A stretch of DNA of 7,269 bases. Origin: Planctomycetota bacterium (GTDB lineage: Bacteria; Planctomycetota; PUPC01; JABMSA01; JAUWKK01). A model generated the notes under the pieces. That model did no database searches, had not been told where the DNA came from, and was given only the letters and a program-made list of their open reading frames with translations. Made by a program: the position numbers and the translations under genes. The DNA lies in assembly GCA_030614245.1 (NCBI GenBank), contig JAUWKK010000140.1:1-7269 (forward strand). The letters are read 5' to 3'. This document shows positions 1 through 4,932 of this stretch, piece by piece (the stretch's first letter is position 1; every line of letters begins with the position of its first letter).

Positions 1-21
1 CACGTTGTTTCCGTTTTGTAT

Positions 22-50
22 TTGTCTTGAGAACCGCGGCCTGATAGATT
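22..50 (+). promoter_or_regulatory. possible sigma70-type promoter upstream of cysD
   Basis: A TTGTCT hexamer at 22-27 and a TAGATT hexamer at 45-50 are separated by 17 bp. Each matches the sigma70 consensus at four of six positions. They lie about 40 bp before the cysD start, which is a sensible distance. No operator is recognisable. The match is weak and could be chance; the end of an unseen upstream gene could also lie here. Confidence 0.22.
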
Positions 51-88
51 CGTACTGACAACTCCCCACTGATTACTGCTGGTGGCCT

Positions 89-994
89 ATGGAACGCTAT
101 CAATTGACGAACCTGAATATCCTCGAGGCGGAGAGCATTCATATAATGCGCGAAGTCACCGGCGAGTTCGAGCGTCCCGTAATGTTATACTCGATCGGCA
201 AGGATTCATCCGTCATGCTGCACCTCGCGCGCAAGGCATTCCATCCCGGCAGGATACCCTTCCCTTTGCTGCACATAGACACATCCTACAAGTTCCCTGA
301 AATGCTGGAGTTCCGAGACCGCTTCTGCCGCGAGATCGATGCCGACCTGGTCGTCTACAAGCCGGATGAAGCGCTCGCAAAGGGTGTGAATCCGTGGGAA
401 CTGGGCACGATCAGATGCTGTGCTCAACTTAAGACCCAGGCGCTGCTGGCTGCTCTGCACGCCGGCCGCCACGATGCCGCTTTCGGCGGCGCGCGCCGCG
501 ACGAGGAGCGATCGAGGGCCAAGGAGCGAATCTATTCCGTGCGCGATTCGTTCGGGCAGTGGGACCCACGCAACCAGCGCCCCGAACTATGGAACATCTA
601 CAACGCACGCATCAACCAGGGCGAAAGTGTCCGAGTCTTCCCGCTCTCCAACTGGACGGAACTGGATATCTGGCATTATATTCTGCTGGAGAACATTCCC
701 GTTGTCCCGCTCTACTTCGCCAGGGAGCACGAAATCCTGGAGCGTGACGGGCAGTTGATCCCAATCGGCAGCCGCACGCCGCTGCGCCCCGGCGAGGAAC
801 CGAGAAAAATAACCTGCCGTTTCCGCACACTCGGGTGCTACCCCTGCACCGGAGCCGTTCGATCTACGGCCACAACTATTCCCGAGATCATCAGGGAGAT
901 GATGGTCGTGAGGCATTCCGAGCGCGTCTCGCGAATCATCGATCACGACATGGACGGCTCGATGGAAGAGAAAAAGAAAGAAGGCTATTTCTAG
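89..994 (+). CDS. cysD: sulfate adenylyltransferase subunit 2 (ATP sulfurylase small subunit)
   Basis: CysD is the catalytic, nucleotide alpha-hydrolase-like subunit of the CysDN ATP sulfurylase. It makes adenosine 5'-phosphosulfate and pyrophosphate from ATP and sulfate in the cytoplasm, the first step of sulfate activation. The 301 residues match the usual length of about 300. Visible are the PP-loop SIGKDS at 35-40, the FGGARRDEERSRAKER block at 132-147, LSNWTELDIWHYI at 186-198, RFRTLGCYPCTGAV at 244-257 and the typical EEKKKEGYF C-terminus, so the protein looks intact. The start has only a weak GGTGG (81-85) three bases upstream, but the N-terminal LxxLEAESIHIMREV is family-typical. The GTPase subunit CysN, normally next to cysD, is not downstream; it could lie before the window. 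A PPi-type phosphofructokinase follows after 32 bp on the same strand, suggesting co-transcription. Confidence 0.96.
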   Translation: MERYQLTNLNILEAESIHIMREVTGEFERPVMLYSIGKDSSVMLHLARKAFHPGRIPFPLLHIDTSYKFPEMLEFRDRFCREIDADLVVYKPDEALAKGVNPWELGTIRCCAQLKTQALLAALHAGRHDAAFGGARRDEERSRAKERIYSVRDSFGQWDPRNQRPELWNIYNARINQGESVRVFPLSNWTELDIWHYILLENIPVVPLYFAREHEILERDGQLIPIGSRTPLRPGEEPRKITCRFRTLGCYPCTGAVRSTATTIPEIIREMMVVRHSERVSRIIDHDMDGSMEEKKKEGYF

Positions 995-1012
995 GCTCAA
1001 CGCGATTTATTC

Positions 1013-1018
1013 AGGGAG
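1013..1018 (+). promoter_or_regulatory. ribosome binding site of the phosphofructokinase gene
   Basis: AGGGAG lies eight bases before the ATG at 1027. It fixes the start there: the same frame is open back to an ATG at 835, but that stretch overlaps cysD out of frame and encodes nothing family-like. Confidence 0.75.
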
Positions 1019-1026
1019 ACCAGGCG

Positions 1027-2301
1027 ATGCCAGGATTGAAAGGTAACGCGCTCGTCGCGCAATCAGGCGGGCCGACCGCTGTGATCAACTCCAGTGCCTG
1101 CGGCGTGATCCAGGAGGCTCTTGCACAACGGAATATCGGCACGGTCTTCGCCGGCCTCAACGGCATTCTGGGCGTGCTGCACGAGGAGCTTTTCGATGCG
1201 GGTGCTGAAGGTGCCGAGGCTATAGACGCTCTGCGGCGATGCCCGGCGTCCGCGCTCGGCTCCTGCCGATACAAACTCAAGTCGCTCGACGAGTCGCGCG
1301 CGCATTACGACCGCATACTCGAAGTCTTCAAGGCCCACGACATTCGTTATTTCTTCTACATCGGCGGCAACGATTCGATGGATACTGCCGACAAGCTCGG
1401 CAAGCTCGCAGGCGAAACCGACTACGATTTGATCGTCATGGGTGTGCCGAAGACTATCGACAACGATCTCGATTTCACCGACCACTGCCCCGGCTACGGC
1501 TCGGTCGCGAAGTACGTCGCCACCGCTGCGATGGAGGCCGGCAAGGATACCGAAGCGCTGTACACGTCCGACACTTGCACCGTTCTCGAGACAATGGGGC
1601 GCAACGCCGGGTGGATCGCTGCGGCCGCCGGCGTCGCGCACAGGTGCGAAGAAGATGCACCGCACCTGGTCTATCTGCCGGAGGGCCCGTTCGATGCCGA
1701 CAGGTTCGTCGCCGACGTAAAGGAGTGCTTGAGCCGCATCGGCCGCTGCTTCATAGTCGCGTCGGAAGGGCTCGCCGATGCCGGCGGCAATTATATCGCC
1801 GACCAGGGTTCGAGCGCTTTCGGCAAGGACTCGTTCGGCCACACCCAGCTTGGCGGCGTTGCGGAGGCGCTCAAGGGCATTGTCCAGGAGCAGGTGGGCG
1901 TGAAATGTCGCTACATCAAACCCGGCACGAGCCAGCGCACCGCCGAGCATTTTGCATCGAAGACGGACGCCGACGAAGCATACATGGCAGGCCGAAAGGC
2001 CGTGCAGCACGCCGCCGAGGGCACCAGCGGCTACATGGTCACCCTCGTACGTGAGAGCAACTCGCCTTACAAATGCACGACAGGGCTTGCCAGGCTCGGC
2101 AAGGTGGCCAATGCCGCAAAGCAGGTGCCCAGGGAATGGATCAACGAAGCCGGCAATCACATCACGCCCGAGCTGTGCGCCTATATCATTCCGCTGATGC
2201 AGGGCGAAGTTGCAGTCGACATGGCCGCCGACGGCCTGCCCGATTACGTGCGGCTCAAGCGCAAGCTGGTCGAGAAGAAAACGCCCGAATACGAAGTGTG
2301 A
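1027..2301 (+). CDS. pfp: pyrophosphate-dependent 6-phosphofructokinase (diphosphate-fructose-6-phosphate 1-phosphotransferase)
   Basis: A 424-residue PfkA-superfamily enzyme that phosphorylates fructose 6-phosphate to fructose 1,6-bisphosphate in the cytoplasm. Visible motifs are the N-terminal QSGGPTAVIN loop (12-21), IGGNDSMDTA (112-121), PKTIDND with the catalytic Asp (141-147), MGRNAGW (190-196), VASEG (244-248) and PGTSQR (299-304). Donor choice in this family depends on two sites, Gly104 and Gly124 of the E. coli ATP enzyme. Here they are Asp116 (GGNDS) and Lys142 (PKTIDND), the combination known from PPi-dependent enzymes, so PPi is the predicted donor and the reaction should be reversible. 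Asn115 replaces the usual Asp of GGDGS/GGDDS; I recall this variant as common in the subfamily. Length exceeds the roughly 320 residues of bacterial ATP-PFKs and fits the longer PPi type. The gene follows cysD by 32 bp on the same strand, with its own ribosome binding site. Confidence 0.93.
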   Translation: MPGLKGNALVAQSGGPTAVINSSACGVIQEALAQRNIGTVFAGLNGILGVLHEELFDAGAEGAEAIDALRRCPASALGSCRYKLKSLDESRAHYDRILEVFKAHDIRYFFYIGGNDSMDTADKLGKLAGETDYDLIVMGVPKTIDNDLDFTDHCPGYGSVAKYVATAAMEAGKDTEALYTSDTCTVLETMGRNAGWIAAAAGVAHRCEEDAPHLVYLPEGPFDADRFVADVKECLSRIGRCFIVASEGLADAGGNYIADQGSSAFGKDSFGHTQLGGVAEALKGIVQEQVGVKCRYIKPGTSQRTAEHFASKTDADEAYMAGRKAVQHAAEGTSGYMVTLVRESNSPYKCTTGLARLGKVANAAKQVPREWINEAGNHITPELCAYIIPLMQGEVAVDMAADGLPDYVRLKRKLVEKKTPEYEV

Positions 2302-2314
2302 TCGCGAAGCGAAG

Positions 2315-2332
2315 AAGCTGCGAGTTCAGCTT
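2315..2332 (+). terminator. weak hairpin after pfp
   Basis: AAGCTG (2315-2320) and CAGCTT (2327-2332) form a perfect 6-bp stem with a six-base loop, starting 13 bases after the pfp stop. No T-run follows, so intrinsic termination is doubtful. It is the only simple stem directly behind the cysD-pfp unit. Confidence 0.25.
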
Positions 2333-2348
2333 GAGGCGGGGATGGAAC

Positions 2349-2426
2349 CACAGATGAACACAGATGAACACAGATAAGATGGTCTGGATGCCGAGACGGG
2401 CCGTATTCTTACTGTCTGTGTTCATC
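2349..2426. repeat. CACAGAT-type repeat with inverted arms, copy 1
   Basis: Three tandem 10-bp units (CACAGATGAA twice, then CACAGATAAG) occupy 2349-2378. The complementary sequence GTCTGTGTTCATC lies at 2414-2426, so 2363-2374 pairs perfectly with 2415-2426 around a 40-base spacer. A related element in the opposite tandem orientation is at 4576-4640. No transposase is present. This may be a non-autonomous mobile or REP-like element; the function is unknown. Confidence 0.6.
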
Positions 2427-2460
2427 GGGTGCCAGCCCCACGGACAGATGCCGCCCCAAC

Positions 2461-2527
2461 CCTCCATAGGCGGGCAGGCGGGGCCGAGGGTTGTAGCCCC
2501 TCCATAGGCGGGCAGCCGGGGCCGAGG
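2461..2527. repeat. direct repeat of 29 bp at 38-bp period
   Basis: The units 2461-2489 and 2499-2527 are identical except for one base (2478 G versus 2516 C). Both begin CCTCCATAGGCGGGCAG and end GGGGCCGAGG. The first 19 bases reappear at 4464-4482 with 17 matches, showing an interspersed family rather than a purely local duplication. On the minus strand the core reads GCCTGCCCGCCTATGGAGG. It lies in the intergenic space between convergent genes. Confidence 0.65.
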
Positions 2528-2563
2528 CTTCCGATCCCCGGTTGCATGCATTGACATGCCCCA

Positions 2564-2576
2564 GCCCTGAAAGGGC
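2564..2576. repeat. short palindrome of the AGCCCTGAAAGGGC type
   Basis: GCCCT (2564-2568) and AGGGC (2572-2576) form a 5-bp stem with a GAA loop. The wording resembles short intergenic palindromes I recall from planctomycete-like genomes, but only one copy is visible here, so family membership is not shown by this window. Confidence 0.3.
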
Positions 2577-2620
2577 GGAATAGTGCCGCGGATCGGCAAG
2601 CCACGCCGTAAGCAGGCAAG

Positions 2621-2649
2621 CACGGCCAACCTGAGGAGGGTTGACCGTG
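2621..2649 (-). terminator. 11-bp hairpin downstream of the TPR-DUF202 unit
   Basis: The arms 2621-2631 and 2639-2649 enclose a seven-base loop. On the minus-strand transcript all 11 positions pair (one as G-U), whereas on the plus strand one pair is a C-A mismatch. That bias fits a hairpin serving the minus-strand genes, whose last stop codon is at 2690-2692. No good U-run follows. The inner part of a second inverted repeat, GTGGCA (2647-2652) with TGCCAC (2680-2685), overlaps it. It could equally be another dispersed palindrome. Confidence 0.35.
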
Positions 2650-2689
2650 GCACCCGGATGCTTAGCGCCTGGGGGCCGCTGCCACCCAG

Positions 2690-3091
2690 CTATGATGATC
2701 CACTTTCCCCTGTGGTCTCGGCCAGCTTGGCTCTGCAAGCTTCGTTCAGCAGTTCCTGCTCTAATCGGAATTTGGCCAGCTTCCGATTGAACTGCCTGAC
2801 ACGCCGGACGCCTATCGCCATCACAAGGATGCCGGCGGCGATCATGATCCAGCCGAAGACCCGCGAGCCGACTGAGAGCGGGAACAGTTTGATAAGCGCC
2901 AAGCCGGCGGCGAGAAAAGTAAGCGACGTGCGAATGTGGGCAAGGAATGTGCGCTCGTTCGCCAGTACCGTCCGGTCCAGTGCCAAGTGGTCGCGCAGGA
3001 TCATGTCTTCCCGACGGAAGTGCGAATAGGGGAAAGTTTCCATAATCAGTAAGCAGTAAGCAGGGAAAGGCGCATTGAACGGGCGAAACAT
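2690..3091 (-). CDS. DUF202 (YidH-type) small inner-membrane protein
   Basis: The signature LALDRTVLANERTFLAHIRTSLTFLAAG matches the DUF202/YidH family of small membrane proteins of unknown function (key stretch LANERTFLAHIRT, residues 43-55). Two hydrophobic segments follow, about residues 57-74 (LTFLAAGLALIKLFPLS) and 78-95 (VFGWIMIAAGILVMAIGV). After them comes a charged C-terminal helix rich in Arg, Lys and Glu, probably cytoplasmic. The start is uncertain. The ATG at 3091 has AGGGG six bases upstream and gives 133 residues, but its first 16 residues are encoded by a palindrome and a CAGTAAG heptamer repeat. ATGs at 3043 (117 residues, no ribosome binding site) and 3004 (104 residues, GGGAAG too close) both keep the domain. 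It follows the TPR gene by nine bases on the same strand, implying co-transcription. No function can be assigned. Confidence 0.82.
   Translation of the reverse strand: MFRPFNAPFPAYCLLIMETFPYSHFRREDMILRDHLALDRTVLANERTFLAHIRTSLTFLAAGLALIKLFPLSVGSRVFGWIMIAAGILVMAIGVRRVRQFNRKLAKFRLEQELLNEACRAKLAETTGESGSS
3047..3060. repeat. CAGTAAG heptamer repeat, two copies
   Basis: Two perfect copies of CAGTAAG at 3047-3053 and 3054-3060 are followed by a decayed third (CAGGGAA, 3061-3067). The array sits between the two candidate starts of the DUF202 gene. It has the same unit length as the 7-bp array at the right window edge but a different sequence. Confidence 0.5.
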
Positions 3092-3100
3092 TTTTCGCCC
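3081..3100. repeat. perfect 8-bp palindrome abutting the TPR gene stop
   Basis: GGGCGAAA (3081-3088) and TTTCGCCC (3093-3100) form a perfect stem with a four-base loop. It begins at the base after the TPR gene stop codon (3101-3103) on the minus strand. No T-run follows, so it is more likely a REP-like palindrome or mRNA 3'-end stabiliser than a terminator. The first candidate start codon of the DUF202 gene (3091-3089) lies in its loop region. Confidence 0.6.
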
Positions 3101-4402
3101 CTACTGTTCCTTGCTTTTCTTCCTTGCCTGTTCGAGCAGGATTCTGACTTTCCAGTTCTTGGGATCGAGCGCGACGGCTCTTCGCCATGCGCGTAGAGCG
3201 GCGCGGGCCTGGCCGTCCTTAGCCAGCAGATCGCCCAGTTCGACGTAAGCAGGGGCGAAATACGGATCGATGACCGTTGCCTTCCGGAATTCCCTGATGG
3301 CATCGGCGTATTTCTTCTGGCCGGCGTAGGTTTCTCCGAGGAAGAGATGCAGCAGTGCGACCTTCTCTTTGTTCTCTTCAATGGCCATCTTGAAGTGTTT
3401 CACGGCCTTATCATATTGGGGCGGTTTTGATTTCGCCTCCTGGATGCCAAGCACGCAGAGGACTATCTGCCGGTGCTCCGGGGTTTTCGGATTGGCGTGA
3501 ACCTGCCTCGTCAACTCGCGGAGCTCCCGGAACGTGGCGGCGGTGAAATCGGGTTTCTGACTGGACAGCAGCAGTTCGTGCTGATACATGTAAAAAGCCT
3601 GTGCCTCCTTGCCTTCCCGTTTCAGGCATTGCGCCCAATGGAAGTGCAGCCCTTCGACAGCCGGAAAGCGCTCGGTGCCGTATCTGCAGACCTTGACAGT
3701 ATCGTCGAAGCGGCCGTTATCGAAGAGCAGGCCCGCCAGGTTTATCAAGTCCTGCTCCTGCGCGTTTTCCGGGTTCATCTTGAAAGCGCGGTCGAGGTTG
3801 CGCAGGGCATTCTGGTCTTCTTTCAGCAGGATGTAAGCCTGGCCCAGCAGATAGAGGCTTCCCGCCTCTTCCACCCCGAGTGCCACGGCTTTATATAAAA
3901 AAACCTTGGCGGCCTCGGGCCGATCGGTCAGCAGCAACGCCTTGCCCAGATTGATGTACCCGGCCACCTTGTCGATCTGCTTGACCTCGCGGAGGTCCCC
4001 TCGCTGGCCGAGGGCTTCTTTAAGGATGGGAATGGCATCCTTGTAGCGCCCGGTCGTTATCAGGAGCCCGCCGAGGTCCAGGCCGGTCAGCATCTCGTTC
4101 GGGAATATCTCTCGAGTGATGCGCGAGACGATGAGAGCCTTCTCGATCTTGCCCCCCCGCAGCATCGACGCCTGAAGCCTCGTCAACTCGAAGATCAGAT
4201 CGAACTGATCTTCCCGCTTGACACCGTCTACCGACTTGACGTGCGAAAGCACCCCGCAAGCCTTCTCAAACTCGGCGAGTGCCGTATATTCCGCGAGCCG
4301 ACGGATCAACTTTGGCACATCGCCATCAAATTCACCCGCCGCGCTGACAGCCGCCGCGCCCCACGTTCCCAACGCCGTCAAAGCAATCAGAAAGAGTCTC
4401 AT
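3101..4402 (-). CDS. exported TPR-repeat protein
   Basis: A 433-residue protein with an N-terminal signal peptide (MRLFLIALTALGTWGAAAVSAAG, cut probably near residues 20-23), so it should act outside the cytoplasm, soluble or attached to a membrane face. The rest is helical with tetratricopeptide repeats. The clearest are 182-215 (LGQAYILLKEDQNALRNLDR), 350-383 (LGETYAGQKKYADAIREFRK, ending DPYF) and 384-417 (LGDLLAKDGQARAALRAWRR, ending DPKN). Weaker units lie at about 105-135, 150-180 and 218-252. TPRs bind proteins and scaffold complexes; the partner is unknown. I chose the ATG at 4402 because AAGGAG lies ten bases upstream and a signal peptide begins there. A TTG at 4411 in frame lies only one base from that Shine-Dalgarno. 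A DUF202 membrane protein follows nine bases after the stop. I do not recognise a named family. Confidence 0.9.
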   Translation of the reverse strand: MRLFLIALTALGTWGAAAVSAAGEFDGDVPKLIRRLAEYTALAEFEKACGVLSHVKSVDGVKREDQFDLIFELTRLQASMLRGGKIEKALIVSRITREIFPNEMLTGLDLGGLLITTGRYKDAIPILKEALGQRGDLREVKQIDKVAGYINLGKALLLTDRPEAAKVFLYKAVALGVEEAGSLYLLGQAYILLKEDQNALRNLDRAFKMNPENAQEQDLINLAGLLFDNGRFDDTVKVCRYGTERFPAVEGLHFHWAQCLKREGKEAQAFYMYQHELLLSSQKPDFTAATFRELRELTRQVHANPKTPEHRQIVLCVLGIQEAKSKPPQYDKAVKHFKMAIEENKEKVALLHLFLGETYAGQKKYADAIREFRKATVIDPYFAPAYVELGDLLAKDGQARAALRAWRRAVALDPKNWKVRILLEQARKKSKEQ

Positions 4403-4463
4403 TCCGTCCAAACTCCTTGATGTCGGGCCGGCTTTCAGCCTGCCAATGCAATCAATCAGCAGC

Positions 4464-4501
4464 CCTCCTGAGGCGGGCAGGCCTGGAAGGGCTCCTCCAC
4501 A
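4464..4501. repeat. interspersed palindromic repeat, TPR-leader copy
   Basis: This segment joins two repeat motifs also found elsewhere in the window. Bases 4464-4482 match 2461-2479 at 17 of 19 positions. The reverse complement of 4482-4501 (TGTGGAGGAGCCCTTCCAGG) matches 4944-4963, inside the histidine kinase ORF, at 18 of 20 positions. It lies in the predicted 5' untranslated region of the TPR gene. Confidence 0.55.
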
Positions 4502-4504
4502 TGT

Positions 4505-4532
4505 ATTTTAGCACGCAACGGCTTCGATTCAA
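4505..4532 (-). promoter_or_regulatory. promoter candidate for the TPR-DUF202 unit
   Basis: Read on the minus strand, TTGAAT (4532-4527) and TAAAAT (4510-4505) are 16 bp apart, and TGC directly precedes the -10, an extended -10 motif. The -10 matches consensus at five of six positions and the -35 at four of six. The expected start near 4497 leaves about 95 bases of leader that contains the interspersed repeat. No competing promoter of this quality is visible nearby. Confidence 0.42.
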
Positions 4533-4575
4533 AGCGCGAAAGCCGATGGAAAGTCAGCAATCCGCCAAGAAAGGC

Positions 4576-4640
4576 AACCACAGATCAACGCTCATTATTA
4601 AGAACGGGTATCTGTGTTTATCTGTGTTTATCCGCGGTTT
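4576..4640. repeat. CACAGAT-type repeat with inverted arms, copy 2
   Basis: AACCACAGAT (4576-4585) faces two tandem TCTGTGTTTA units (4611-4620, 4621-4630) and the terminal ATCCGCGGTT (4630-4639). The outer ends pair in inverted orientation with two mismatches. The tandem 10-bp unit is the inverse complement of a close relative of the CACAGATGAA unit at 2349, so the two copies belong to one family, here with the multi-unit arm on the right. Confidence 0.58.
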
Positions 4641-4932
4641 GGTCTTCGGTGCGGCACGGTGACAGGCCGCGTTGATGTGATCTTGAGTGTGCGGATTCAG
4701 TGTCCTGACGCCCGAACCTGCGCAATGACAGGGCTGCCGCCGTGTGGTGCACTATGCCTGTGCGTTAGGAGAAGATGTAGCGGAGAAAACCCTAAAGAAT
4801 AGCGAAAAATGTGTCGATATAGGTACGTATCCGGGGGGCAGCGGCCACATGATGTGGTCGTTGTGCGCCGGGGCCGGTCAGTACGCCGGCAAGATGAACT
4901 TGGGCGTCAAGACAGACCGTAGGGGTCTATAA
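4641..4932 (+). other. hairpin-rich leader upstream of the histidine kinase gene
   Basis: This stretch of about 290 bases contains no recognisable gene. It holds an 8-bp hairpin with a three-base loop (4842-4849 with 4853-4860, one G-U pair), a GCCGG/CCGGC hairpin (4873-4877 with 4886-4890) and a 5-bp AGACC/GGTCT stem (4914-4918 with 4924-4928) whose loop and arm include the AGGGG ribosome binding site. A GTG-initiated frame (4744-4932, 62 codons) ends in a TAA directly before the kinase ATG, but it resembles nothing and lacks a clear ribosome binding site. No convincing promoter and no known riboswitch consensus was found. Confidence 0.35.
4921..4925 (+). promoter_or_regulatory. ribosome binding site of the histidine kinase gene
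   Basis: AGGGG lies seven bases before the ATG at 4933. It supports this start over the in-frame ATG at 5041, which has no Shine-Dalgarno. An in-frame TAA at 4930-4932 rules out any earlier start. Confidence 0.65.

Noticed and set aside
835..1026. Upstream extension of the pfp frame to an ATG at 835
   Set aside because: It overlaps the conserved cysD C-terminus out of frame, its translation is not PFK-like, and a good ribosome binding site precedes the ATG at 1027.
1063..2160. 365-codon open frame on the minus strand opposite pfp
   Set aside because: It is fully antisense to a clearly conserved enzyme gene, has no recognisable domain, and long antisense frames are expected in GC-rich coding sequence.
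2349..2530. CRISPR array
   Set aside because: Units are directly tandem or only two copies, with no regular unique spacers and no cas genes.
2409..3188. Long minus-strand frame across the DUF202 gene and repeats
   Set aside because: It overlaps DUF202 and the end of the TPR gene in another frame, and its translation is repeat-derived low-complexity sequence.
4744..4764. Possible sigma54 promoter (TGG...GC pattern) upstream of the kinase gene
   Set aside because: The -24 GG has no GC at the required distance; the spacing is wrong.
4767..4780. AGGAG followed by a minimal ATG-TAG frame
   Set aside because: The spacing of three bases is too short for efficient initiation and such a pattern arises easily by chance.
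4800..4900. Cyclic-di-GMP or cobalamin riboswitch in the kinase leader
   Set aside because: The hairpins are present but none of the conserved core sequences of those classes can be found.
4744..4932. 62-codon frame before the kinase gene as a real gene
   Set aside because: GTG start without a clear ribosome binding site and no recognisable sequence; kept only as a leader-peptide possibility in the leader finding.
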